The position numbers and the translations under genes were made by a program. Under the pieces are notes generated by a model, which saw nothing but the letters and a program-made list of their open reading frames with translations, searched no databases and was not told where the DNA came from. Below are positions 1 through 8,363 of a stretch of 64,000 nucleotides of DNA, piece after piece. The DNA is from OMSK01 sp902492995 (GTDB lineage Bacteria; Bacillota_I; Bacilli_A; RF39; UBA660): contig CABUNR010000001.1 in assembly GCA_902492995.1 (NCBI GenBank), positions 1 through 64,000 of the forward strand, read 5' to 3'. Numbering within the stretch: position 1 is the stretch's first letter; every line of letters begins with the position of its first letter.

Positions 1-60
1 ATATTCGAATTAATTTATCTTTTTATTTAGTGAGTACTTGACAGGTACTAGTATCTTAAT

Positions 61-3000
61 CTACTTTTTATTATTAATTAATTTTTTTATTTGTTCTAGC
101 AATTCTATTAAATAATATACAAAATGTTTATCTAATTTTACAATATCTAATGTTATTTTTATCAACCCAAAATGCGTACTAAATCTAAACATCCTACTAA
201 TTTCACTAACTGATACAAATAATTGATCTATATTTATTTGATTTGTTAATTCTTTCGGTAAAATTATTTCAATAAAATTTCTTGTTTGTCTAATGTTTGT
301 AATATTTAAATTTATAGACATTTTTTCAAATAATTCTTCGTGCATATAAATTATCATTTTATCAGATAATAAGCCAAATCTATCCTCTAATTCTTCTTTT
401 ATCTTATTAAGTGAATCATATGAATCAATTGTATTTATTTTTTTATGAATTTCTATTTTTAATTCTTCTTCATCTATATAATTATTATCTATACTAGTTT
501 CTATATTAATTAAAGGTTTTTCTGTTATTACATCTTCCTTTTTATTTATTGTTTCTTTTAATTTTTCTACCTCTTCATTTAACATATTCAAATAAAGTTC
601 TATACCAATAGTATCTATAAATCCAGCTTGCTCACTACCTAATATATCTCCTGCTCCTCTTATAGACAAATCACGCATAGCAATAGAAAAACCACTTCCT
701 AATTCTGTAAATTCTTTTATTACATTTAATCTTTTATGTGCTACGTCTGATAATATTTTTCCTTTTGTATACATTAAATAACAATAAGCAATTTTATTAC
801 TTCTACCAACTCTCCCTCTAATTTGATATAGTTGAGATAATCCAAATCTATCAGCATCCAATATTAATAATGTATTTACATTAGGAATGTCAATTCCTGT
901 TTCAATTATTGTTGTACATATTAATATATCTGCTTCTTTGTTTATAAATGAATTCATTATATTTTCTATTTCTGTTTTATTCATGCGTCCATGTGCACTT
1001 AATATTTTTGCTTCTGGAACTAATGAATGAATTTGTAAAACTTTTTGTTCCATATTTTCTATATCATTATATAAAATAAATACTTGTCCATTTCTTGATA
1101 ATTCTTTATATATAGCATCTTTTATAATTGCTTTATTTTCCTCTAACACATATGTTTGAACAGGATATCTATTACAAGGTGGTGTTTCTATTAATGATAA
1201 ACTTCTAATACCTGCCATTGACATTTGAAGTGTTCTAGGTATAGGTGTTGCTGATAAAGTTAAAACATCAACATTTGTTTTATATTCTTTTATTTTTTCT
1301 TTATGTTTTACTCCAAATCTTTGTTCTTCATCTATTACAAGTAGTCCTAAATCTTTAAATTTAACATCATTACTTAAAATTCTATGTGTACCTATTAAAA
1401 TGTCTATTTTTCCTTCTTCTAATTCTTTTAATATTTTTTTTACTTTAGATGTAGGTACAAATCTATTTAAAACCTCAATATTAACAGCAAAATCACTGAA
1501 TCTATTTATAGCACTTTGGTAATGTTGATTTGATAAAATAGTTGTGGGACATAAAAAAGCTACTTGTTTATTTGACATTACAGCTTTAAACATTGCTCTA
1601 AATGCTACTTCAGTCTTACCATATCCAACATCACCACATAAAAGCCTATCCATTGGATAAGTATTTTCCATATCTTTTTTTATTTCATCTATCACCTTTA
1701 ATTGATCACTTGTTTCTTCATATTCAAATTTAGATTCAAATATTGCTTGCTCTTCTGTATCTTTTAAGAAAGAGTATCCAACACTTGCTTCTCTTTTTGC
1801 ATATAATTCTAATAATTTAGCAGCTATATCTTCTATTTTATTTTTCACTCTTAATTTTGTTTTTGACCACTCTGATCCACCTAATTTATTTAATTTTGGA
1901 ACTATTCCTTCATTTGATGAATATTTTGAAATAAGTTCAATTTTTTCAACAGGAATATATAATTTATCACCACCTTTATATTCAATTAATAAATAGTCCT
2001 TTTTTATCCCATTTTGTTCCAAGGTTTTTAATCCAACATATCTTCCAATACCATGAATATTATGAACAACATAATCACCTTTACTTAATTTAGTTATATT
2101 ACTTATTTTTTTACCAAATTTAAAATTTGTTTTATATTTAATTATTTTATCTGATTTTCCAAATATTTCATTTTCACTTATAATAATATAATTATTATAA
2201 CTAAATCCTTTTCTTATTTTTTTTATAATTAAATTTATTTTATTATTAAATATTTCATTTTCATTTGTAATAACAATATTTTTATTTTCTAAACTATCAA
2301 TAAACTTATTTAGAGAATATCTATTTTCAAAACAAATAATAATTGTATTATTTTTTAAATAATTATTCAATCTTTTATTTATCTCAATTGGATTTTTAGA
2401 AAATGGTTCTATTTCATAGGTATTTTTATATTGTGTATTATATACATTATTTTTAAAATTATTTAAATATATAACATTTTTATTATAAATATTTTCTAAA
2501 TTATTCATATATTTAACATTTTTATCTAATCCTAATGATAAATTATATTCACTAATTTCTTCTAAAAGTTTTGTATAAGCATTTTCTATTTCATTAAAAT
2601 TATCAAAAATTGTGTATGAGGTATCTAAATAATCATTAATACTACATACATCAATATATTTATTTAAATATTTTTGCTTTCTAATTATATTTTCATCATA
2701 TTTATCAATTATAAATTCGCTATTTGGGCTTATTTTTATTTCATTTGTTTTATTAATTGTTCTTTGATCATCAGTATTAAAAATTCTTAATGATTCAACA
2801 TTATCACCAAAAAATTCAATTCTAATTGGATTAATACAATTAATAGGAAAAATATCTACAATGTATCCTCTAATAGCCATTTCTCCTGTTTTTGTTACTA
2901 TGGTTTCTCTTTTATAACCAATATTATAAAATTTTTCTATTAATTTTTTTATATCATATTCATCATTTATTTTTATATTAACAAAAGCATTACTAAATTT

Positions 3001-3348
3001 TTGTTTACTTGGCAAATATCTTAAATATCCCATTAAATTTGTTACAACAATTTTTTGTTTATTATCTATAATACTTGTAAGCGTTTCAATTCTATTCATT
3101 TCAAGTTCTGGTGAAATTGCTAAAGCTTCACTTGTTAAAAAATCATCCATAGGAAATAATAATACATCATTTGTATAACAACTAAGTGATTGAAATATCT
3201 GGTTAGCTTGATATAGTGTATTTGTAACATAAAGTATATTTTTATTATATTTTTTATATAAATTGTACGTATAAAGAACTTTTACTTCATCTGTTATTCC
3301 ATCTAAATTGTTACCTAAATTATCAATTAAATTATTAAATATTGACAT
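61..3348 (-). CDS. mfd: Transcription-repair coupling factor Mfd
   Basis: Mfd removes RNA polymerase stalled at DNA lesions and recruits UvrA. The 1095 residues show the family order: a UvrB-like N-terminal module, an RNA-polymerase-interaction domain (around residues 410-480, with GDYVVHNIHGIGRY), then a RecG-like motor with Walker A GDVGYGKT (about 570), DEEQRFG (about 670) and SATPIPRTLQMS, and a C-terminal TRCF domain. The length is slightly short of the Bacillus protein (about 1177). It is last in the leftward cluster after pth, as in B. subtilis, but has its own promoter (3373-3401) and an AGGAGG ribosome site. Intact uvrB in the same window fits a working repair pathway. Confidence 0.97.
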   Translation of the reverse strand: MSIFNNLIDNLGNNLDGITDEVKVLYTYNLYKKYNKNILYVTNTLYQANQIFQSLSCYTNDVLLFPMDDFLTSEALAISPELEMNRIETLTSIIDNKQKIVVTNLMGYLRYLPSKQKFSNAFVNIKINDEYDIKKLIEKFYNIGYKRETIVTKTGEMAIRGYIVDIFPINCINPIRIEFFGDNVESLRIFNTDDQRTINKTNEIKISPNSEFIIDKYDENIIRKQKYLNKYIDVCSINDYLDTSYTIFDNFNEIENAYTKLLEEISEYNLSLGLDKNVKYMNNLENIYNKNVIYLNNFKNNVYNTQYKNTYEIEPFSKNPIEINKRLNNYLKNNTIIICFENRYSLNKFIDSLENKNIVITNENEIFNNKINLIIKKIRKGFSYNNYIIISENEIFGKSDKIIKYKTNFKFGKKISNITKLSKGDYVVHNIHGIGRYVGLKTLEQNGIKKDYLLIEYKGGDKLYIPVEKIELISKYSSNEGIVPKLNKLGGSEWSKTKLRVKNKIEDIAAKLLELYAKREASVGYSFLKDTEEQAIFESKFEYEETSDQLKVIDEIKKDMENTYPMDRLLCGDVGYGKTEVAFRAMFKAVMSNKQVAFLCPTTILSNQHYQSAINRFSDFAVNIEVLNRFVPTSKVKKILKELEEGKIDILIGTHRILSNDVKFKDLGLLVIDEEQRFGVKHKEKIKEYKTNVDVLTLSATPIPRTLQMSMAGIRSLSLIETPPCNRYPVQTYVLEENKAIIKDAIYKELSRNGQVFILYNDIENMEQKVLQIHSLVPEAKILSAHGRMNKTEIENIMNSFINKEADILICTTIIETGIDIPNVNTLLILDADRFGLSQLYQIRGRVGRSNKIAYCYLMYTKGKILSDVAHKRLNVIKEFTELGSGFSIAMRDLSIRGAGDILGSEQAGFIDTIGIELYLNMLNEEVEKLKETINKKEDVITEKPLINIETSIDNNYIDEEELKIEIHKKINTIDSYDSLNKIKEELEDRFGLLSDKMIIYMHEELFEKMSINLNITNIRQTRNFIEIILPKELTNQINIDQLFVSVSEISRMFRFSTHFGLIKITLDIVKLDKHFVYYLIELLEQIKKLINNKK

Positions 3349-3372
3349 ACTATACCTCCTCTTGATAAATAG

Positions 3373-3401
3373 ATTATATAATAAATTTTTTATTTTCTCA
3401 A
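3373..3401 (-). promoter_or_regulatory. SigmaA-type promoter of mfd
   Basis: On the minus strand TTGAGA (3396-3401) and TATAAT (3373-3378) are separated by 17 bp, about 25 bp before the mfd start. The promoter follows the pth terminator directly, so mfd can be transcribed on its own. Confidence 0.7.
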
Positions 3402-3403
3402 TA

Positions 3404-3424
3404 AAAAAAGAAGATTACTTCTTT
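3404..3424 (-). terminator. Intrinsic terminator after pth
   Basis: A 7-bp stem (AAAGAAG/CTTCTTT at 3407-3413 and 3418-3424) with a 4-base loop is followed on the minus strand by a run of T. The pth stop codon lies in the loop region. Confidence 0.75.
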
Positions 3425-3978
3425 CCATTATATTTACTCATCAATTGTTCAAATGATAAACTTAGATAATCTTCAAATATACTAGGTACATTATTTATTA
3501 TTTTGTTTAATATTTCATTTTCTTCTTTACTAAATTTACCTAAAACATAATCCTTTGTATCAATTAATTTATTATTTGATATTCCAATCTTTAATCTTTT
3601 ATATTCTTGTGTTTTTAAATGAAGTTCTATATTTTTAAGTCCATTATGTCCTCCAGAACTACCCTTTTGTTTTAATTTATATTTTCCGACATCTTGATCT
3701 AAATCATCACATATTATTAATATGTCATTTATATTTATTTTATAAAAGTCTACATATTTTTTTATAACTTCACCAGATAAATTCATATATTTAGCCGGTT
3801 TTAAAAATATTACTTGTTCACCATTTATTAAAATTTTTTCATAATATCCATCAAATTTATTTTTTGTTATTTCAAATTTATATTTTTTACTAATTGCATC
3901 TATAGCTTTAAAACCTATATTATGTCTTGTATTTTCATATTCTTTTCCTATATTTCCCAAACCTACAATTAATTTCAT
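3415..3978 (-). CDS. pth: Peptidyl-tRNA hydrolase
   Basis: Pth recycles peptidyl-tRNA that drops off the ribosome by cutting the peptide-tRNA ester. The 187-residue length is typical. Visible motifs are GLGNIGKEYENTRHNIGF at the N terminus, containing the catalytic His and the substrate Asn, KPAKYMNLSG, and DDLDQDVGKYKLKQKG with GGHNGLK. The gene starts one base after the rsmI stop, with an AGAGGTGAT ribosome site. The B. subtilis order (pth/spoVC before mfd) is kept. Confidence 0.97.
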   Translation of the reverse strand: MKLIVGLGNIGKEYENTRHNIGFKAIDAISKKYKFEITKNKFDGYYEKILINGEQVIFLKPAKYMNLSGEVIKKYVDFYKININDILIICDDLDQDVGKYKLKQKGSSGGHNGLKNIELHLKTQEYKRLKIGISNNKLIDTKDYVLGKFSKEENEILNKIINNVPSIFEDYLSLSFEQLMSKYNGKK

Positions 3979-4821
3979 TTAATCACCTCTATGATAAATA
4001 TTATATATTTCACTTTTAGCAACTTTTCTTTCTTTTGCTACTTTTTTTATAGCTTCTTTTGTATCAAAGCCTTCTTTAATATAAAGATTAACATGTTCTA
4101 CAATAGTTAAATTTTCAAAATTTTCTATTTTATTATTTCCTTCTACTATTAAAACTAATTCTCCCTTTACATCTTCTAATTCTTTTAAAACATCTTCTAT
4201 ACTACCTCTATATATTTCTTCAAATTTTTTAGATATTTCCCGGGAAATAGAAATTTGTCTATTTCCCAATATATTTTTTATATCTTCTAAAGTTTTTATA
4301 ACTCGATGTGGTGCTTCATAAAATATCAATGTTGTTTTTAAATTTTTATATTCTTCTAATTCTTTTCTTCTTTTGGAATCTCTGTTATTTAAAAATCCAA
4401 TAAACGTAAACGGACTAGGATTAATTCCAGAAACCGTTAATGCAGGAATTAATGCAGTTGGACCCGGCAATGAAACAACATTATAATTATTTTTAATTGC
4501 TATTTTTACTAATTCATATCCTGGATCACTTATGATTGGCGTTCCTCTATCTGTTACAACTCCAACATTTAATCCCCTTTCTAAATATTCTAATAAAATA
4601 CTTTCATTTTTATATTCATTGTAATTATGACTTGAAATCAATTTTTTATTAATATTCAAATAATTTAATAATTGCCTTGTTACTCTAGTATCTTCTGAAA
4701 ATATAACTTCTACTTCCTTTAATGTATTAATTGCACGTATAGTTATATCTTCCATGTTTCCTATAGGGGTTGGTATTAAAAATAATGTTGCTTTATTATT
4801 TATATAACTTTTTTGTGACAT
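3979..4821 (-). CDS. rsmI: 16S rRNA (cytidine-1402-2'-O)-methyltransferase RsmI
   Basis: RsmI 2'-O-methylates C1402 in the 16S rRNA decoding centre with S-adenosylmethionine. The 280 residues carry the tetrapyrrole-methylase fold motifs: LFLIPTPIGNMEDIT at the N terminus, SEDTRVTRQLL, GTPIISDPGYELV and FYEAPHRV. The usual SDAGTP is TDRGTP here, a mild substitution. It corresponds to yabC of B. subtilis and lies between yabB and pth as there. The gene contains an exact Noc-binding palindrome (4235-4248) that does not disturb the frame. Confidence 0.95.
   Translation of the reverse strand: MSQKSYINNKATLFLIPTPIGNMEDITIRAINTLKEVEVIFSEDTRVTRQLLNYLNINKKLISSHNYNEYKNESILLEYLERGLNVGVVTDRGTPIISDPGYELVKIAIKNNYNVVSLPGPTALIPALTVSGINPSPFTFIGFLNNRDSKRRKELEEYKNLKTTLIFYEAPHRVIKTLEDIKNILGNRQISISREISKKFEEIYRGSIEDVLKELEDVKGELVLIVEGNNKIENFENLTIVEHVNLYIKEGFDTKEAIKKVAKERKVAKSEIYNIYHRGD
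4235..4248. promoter_or_regulatory. Exact Noc-binding sequence (NBS)
   Basis: ATTTCCCGGGAAAT is a perfect 14-bp palindrome identical to the published B. subtilis Noc-binding consensus. GC-rich hexamers such as CCCGGG are rare in this sequence. It lies inside rsmI, as many NBS lie inside genes. The Noc-like protein encoded at 26057-27799 is the obvious candidate to bind it. Confidence 0.75.
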
Positions 4822-4825
4822 ACTA

Positions 4826-5548
4826 TCATTCCTTAAAATATTTTTTTATTTCTTCTGTATATTCTCCATTTTCATAATGTGAATATAATGGTGGTAATAT
4901 TTTTAATCCTGGATTTCCATTTTTAACGCCTTCTATTAGTAAAATATTTGCTTCTTTATTATTACCAGGATATACTAACCTCATTTTTTTTGGTTCAATT
5001 CCGTTTTGTTTCATTTCTATTATTATTTCTATTAATCTCTCAGGTCTATGAACAATTGCAATACAACCTTTATTTTTTAATAATTTTTTACTTATCTGCA
5101 TAATTTGGGAAATATTTAATTTTATTTCATGTCTTGCTATTGTTTTTTGTTCATTATCGTTTATTTTTGATGTATTGTTATATTTAAAAAATGGTGGATT
5201 ACATGTTATAACATCAAAAATTTCTGTTTCTAAATTTTTTGCATAAATATTTATATCTTCATTTATAATTTCTATTTTGTTTCTTAAATTGTTATATTCA
5301 ACTGATTTAATTGCTAAATCAAATGATTCCTTCTGGATTTCTACACCTGTTATTAAAGCATTTGTCTTTGTAGATAAAATAAGTGGAATAACGGCATTTC
5401 CACATCCTATATCAAGTACTTTTTTTATATTTTTATTTAATGTAACAAAATTTGGAAGCAACACTGAATCTAATGAAAAACTAAACATATTTGTATTTTG
5501 ATATATTTTTAAATTTTTATAATCTAATAAATAATTAATTACTTCCAA
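4826..5548 (-). CDS. yabB: tRNA1(Val) adenine-37 N6-methyltransferase (YabB/TrmN6 family)
   Basis: A Rossmann-fold methyltransferase of 240 residues. It has the SAM-binding motif DIGCGNAVIPLIL (about 46-58) and the N6-adenine signature NPPFFKY (about 118), which in this family marks methylation of A37 in tRNA-Val. Its start overlaps the end of ricT by 14 bp, so the two are translationally coupled. The order ricT-yabB-rsmI is that of B. subtilis, minus yabA and yazA. Substrate assignment rests on the family. Confidence 0.9.
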   Translation of the reverse strand: MEVINYLLDYKNLKIYQNTNMFSFSLDSVLLPNFVTLNKNIKKVLDIGCGNAVIPLILSTKTNALITGVEIQKESFDLAIKSVEYNNLRNKIEIINEDINIYAKNLETEIFDVITCNPPFFKYNNTSKINDNEQKTIARHEIKLNISQIMQISKKLLKNKGCIAIVHRPERLIEIIIEMKQNGIEPKKMRLVYPGNNKEANILLIEGVKNGNPGLKILPPLYSHYENGEYTEEIKKYFKE

Positions 5549-6323
5549 CTTTTTCTTCCTCTATTCCTATTTGTGTTTGAACTTTATATTTTTGATTTAA
5601 AATATCAATTGAAATAACTTGTCCTTCTTTTCCTGTTGATGTTTTTATTTTATCTCCTACTTTGGGTAGTTTTTTCTTACATTCTTTATAACAATCATTT
5701 TCATAGTTTAAACAACATAAAAGTCTTCCACACAATCCATTTATTTTAGAAGGATTTAAAGCTAAATTTTGATTTTTTGCCATTTGTATAGATACAGAAT
5801 CAAATTCATTTAAAAACCTAGAACAACATAATTTTTGACCACAACTTCCTATTCCCCCTATTTTTTTTGCTTTATCTCTAACACCTATCTGTCTAAGTTC
5901 TATTCTTGTATGATAAATAGTTGCTAAATCTTTTGCCAAATCTCTAAAGTCTATTCTATTATCTGAAATAAATTTAAATACTAATTGTTCTCTATCATGT
6001 GTAAAATAACAATCTAAAATTTTCATATCTAATTTATATTCTTTTATTAATGAGTTACATTTATTTAATGCTTTTTTTGCATCATTAATATTTTTTTGAT
6101 TAGTATGATAATCTTGTTTTGATGCTATTCTAATTATTTTATTTAATTTTTTATTTAATTTATTTGAATCAATTTGATGAATTTCTGAAACAACTTTTCC
6201 AAATCTTAAAACATCTTCTTGTTCAATAATTACATTTATATTATTATTGATTTTTAAATTATTAGTATAATAATATTCTGGTCGGTCTTCATTATTTAAT
6301 ATAACTCCAACTATTTTATCCAT
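5535..6323 (-). CDS. ricT: PSP1-domain protein RicT (YaaT)
   Basis: This 262-residue protein matches YaaT/RicT. In B. subtilis RicT joins RicA and RicF in an iron-sulfur complex that stimulates RNase Y cleavage and affects sporulation and competence. The cysteine-rich core is visible: GSCGQKLCCSRFL and CGRLLCCLNYENDCYKECKK, which would hold the cluster. It overlaps the holB end by 8 bp and the yabB start by 14 bp. In B. subtilis yabA, a brake on DnaA, lies between it and yabB; here it is absent. Confidence 0.92.
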   Translation of the reverse strand: MDKIVGVILNNEDRPEYYYTNNLKINNNINVIIEQEDVLRFGKVVSEIHQIDSNKLNKKLNKIIRIASKQDYHTNQKNINDAKKALNKCNSLIKEYKLDMKILDCYFTHDREQLVFKFISDNRIDFRDLAKDLATIYHTRIELRQIGVRDKAKKIGGIGSCGQKLCCSRFLNEFDSVSIQMAKNQNLALNPSKINGLCGRLLCCLNYENDCYKECKKKLPKVGDKIKTSTGKEGQVISIDILNQKYKVQTQIGIEEEKVGSN

Positions 6324-7215
6324 CTATATCACCTCTTGATAATTCTATTATTAGTTTATCTAATAATAAACTTTGATTTGCATTTATCTTTATATATTCT
6401 ATTAATTCTATAATTTTATTTATTTTATATATTAAACTATCAAAACTATTATTATTTGCTAATTTTTCTATTTCTTGCTCATATAATGAAAAATTTTCTA
6501 TTTTTCTTTTTAATTTATAGTTTAGGATATCTTTATAATATAAAAGTATTAAATTATATCCAATTATATAATCTTTTCTTTCTTTAAAAAAATTATGCCA
6601 TAATTTTTGTGTAAATAATAAAGTTTCTAATTTTTCTTTTTCTAATGTAGAAACAAAATTATTTATATAATTTAATTGTTCTTCATCTTTAACAGATTCT
6701 ACTAACATCTTATTCTTCTTTAATGATATTATTTGGCATCTTGAAATTATTGTCGGTAAAAGTTGATATATATTTTTAGTTACTAATATTGCTATTATAT
6801 TTTCTTCTGGTTCTTCTAAAAATTTTAATATTGAATTTGATGCTTGTACATTTAATAATTCTGCATTATTTATTATATATATTTTTTTACCAGTTTCTAT
6901 ACTTTTTGTACTAAATTCTTTTTGTAATGAATCTAACTGTTCTTTCTTAATCCACATGCCATCTGGATTTATTATTTTAAGATCTGTAAATACATTTTTA
7001 TCTATTTTATTACATTGCGTACAATTTACACATTTTAAATTATTAGTATAATTATTTGGACATTGCAGTGTTTTAGCAAATGCTAACGCCATATTAAATC
7101 CATCATCTAAATCATTATTATCAAACAAATATGCATGTGAATATTTATTTTTTTTAATAGCATTAACTAATATTTTATATACAATATTTTGTGTTTTCAT
7201 ATACTCATCAAGCAT
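6316..7215 (-). CDS. holB: DNA polymerase III delta-prime subunit
   Basis: HolB is the rigid stator of the clamp-loader, working with DnaX. The 299 residues hold an AAA+ fold beginning with SHAYLFD, a four-cysteine zinc site (about residues 52-68, CPNN...CVNCTQC), and a sensor region (NSILKFLEEPEEN, TIISRCQII). The Walker A region is degenerate, as expected for delta-prime. It sits between bofA and ricT. The tmk and darA genes that precede it in B. subtilis are missing. Confidence 0.92.
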   Translation of the reverse strand: MLDEYMKTQNIVYKILVNAIKKNKYSHAYLFDNNDLDDGFNMALAFAKTLQCPNNYTNNLKCVNCTQCNKIDKNVFTDLKIINPDGMWIKKEQLDSLQKEFSTKSIETGKKIYIINNAELLNVQASNSILKFLEEPEENIIAILVTKNIYQLLPTIISRCQIISLKKNKMLVESVKDEEQLNYINNFVSTLEKEKLETLLFTQKLWHNFFKERKDYIIGYNLILLYYKDILNYKLKRKIENFSLYEQEIEKLANNNSFDSLIYKINKIIELIEYIKINANQSLLLDKLIIELSRGDIDG

Positions 7216-7226
7216 ACTTTTACCTC

Positions 7227-7415
7227 CTAATAAATTAATATTTGAATCAATATTAATGAAAATAAAGATGGATAACCTAATATAGTTAAAATTAATACAG
7301 TTATAATATTTATTGGAATTATTATACCAAATGATACAGATATCAAATTATATCCATATAATAAAAAAGAACTTAATATTATTTTTTTTATTATATTAAA
7401 TATTTTTTTAATCAT
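7227..7415 (-). CDS. bofA: BofA-like SigmaK-processing inhibitor
   Basis: A 62-residue, almost wholly hydrophobic protein with two predicted membrane segments. The C-terminal half (GIIIPINIITVLILTILGYP) has the BofA pattern of an Asn in a membrane helix followed by a Gly-Pro turn. BofA holds the SpoIVFB protease inactive in the outer forespore membrane, delaying SigmaK activation. Its place just downstream of recR is the same as in B. subtilis. A GGTGAT ribosome site precedes the ATG. The call rests on motif plus position. Confidence 0.8.
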   Translation of the reverse strand: MIKKIFNIIKKIILSSFLLYGYNLISVSFGIIIPINIITVLILTILGYPSLFSLILIQILIY

Positions 7416-7453
7416 TTTATCACCTATTAAAAGGTTATGTTATTATAATAATT

Positions 7454-8053
7454 TTATGAAACTGATGTTCTATCTTCTAAAGCCATTTCAAGTGTTAGTG
7501 CATCAATATATTCCATATCAACTCCTATAGGTATTCCATGAGCTAATTTTGTAATTTTTACATTTTTATTTTCTAATAATTTTGAAATATAAAGAGAAGT
7601 TGTTTCTCCTTCAATACTTGGTTTTAAAGCTAATATAATTTCTGTTATATTTTCATTTTTTATTCTTTCAATTAATGAAGAAATATTTATATCTTCTGGA
7701 TTTATTCCATCAAGAGGAGATATTAATCCATCTAATACATGATATAATCCACGGTATGTGCCTATTTTTTCTAAAATCATTACATTTTTTACATCTTCTA
7801 CAACACATATTGTATTAATATCTCTATTTTTCATTTTGCATATTTCACATAATTCTTCTTCACTTAAATTATTACATTTTTTACATCTTTTTATTTTTAT
7901 TTTTGTATTTTCTAATGACTGTTTAAATAAATCAATTATTTCATCGTCTAGATCTAATGTTGATAAAGCTAATCTTTCTGCTGTTTTTTCACCTATTCCA
8001 GGTAATTTTTTAAAGCATTCTATTAAGTCTTTTATTGTCTTAGGATAATTCAT
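7454..8053 (-). CDS. recR: Recombination mediator RecR
   Basis: RecR works with RecO and RecF to load RecA on gapped DNA. The 199 residues show the helix-hairpin-helix LPGIGEKTAERLAL (about 15-28), a four-Cys zinc finger (CKKCNN...CEIC, about 57-72) and a Toprim domain beginning ICVVEDVKNV. Length is normal. It overlaps the ybaB stop by one base, so the pair is co-translated, as in the conserved dnaX-ybaB-recR operon. Confidence 0.97.
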   Translation of the reverse strand: MNYPKTIKDLIECFKKLPGIGEKTAERLALSTLDLDDEIIDLFKQSLENTKIKIKRCKKCNNLSEEELCEICKMKNRDINTICVVEDVKNVMILEKIGTYRGLYHVLDGLISPLDGINPEDINISSLIERIKNENITEIILALKPSIEGETTSLYISKLLENKNVKITKLAHGIPIGVDMEYIDALTLEMALEDRTSVS

Positions 8054-8349
8054 TAAAACAATCCTGGCATTCCTTGAGTAAATTTACCCATTCTTTTTTC
8101 TGTTTCTTTATCAATATTCTTCATAGCATCGTTTATAGCAACCATTATCATATCCTGTAACATTTCTATATCTTCTGCTTCTATACTATCACTATTTATT
8201 TTTACTTCTATTATTTCTTTTGTTCCTTTTAATTTTACTGATACTATTGACGATTTTCCTTCAAATATTTCATTATCTATTTTATTTTTTTCACTAACCA
8301 TATCTTTTTGTAATTTTTGAGCTTGTTTCATCATTGCTTGTATATTCAT
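8053..8349 (-). CDS. ybaB: YbaB/EbfC nucleoid-associated protein
   Basis: A 98-residue small DNA-binding protein of the YbaB/EbfC family, which forms tweezer-like dimers on DNA. The N terminus (MNIQAMMKQAQKLQKDM) and the central ISV-KLKGTKEI...IEVKINSD strand region fit. The C terminus ends in the typical Gly/Met/Phe-rich tail. It lies between dnaX and recR in the standard order. Confidence 0.93.
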   Translation of the reverse strand: MNIQAMMKQAQKLQKDMVSEKNKIDNEIFEGKSSIVSVKLKGTKEIIEVKINSDSIEAEDIEMLQDMIMVAINDAMKNIDKETEKRMGKFTQGMPGLF

Positions 8350-8363
8350 TTTATTCCTTCTTT

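Noticed and set aside
1..60. Gene end at the left window edge
   Set aside because: Sixty bases after mfd show no frame or hairpin that can be assigned.
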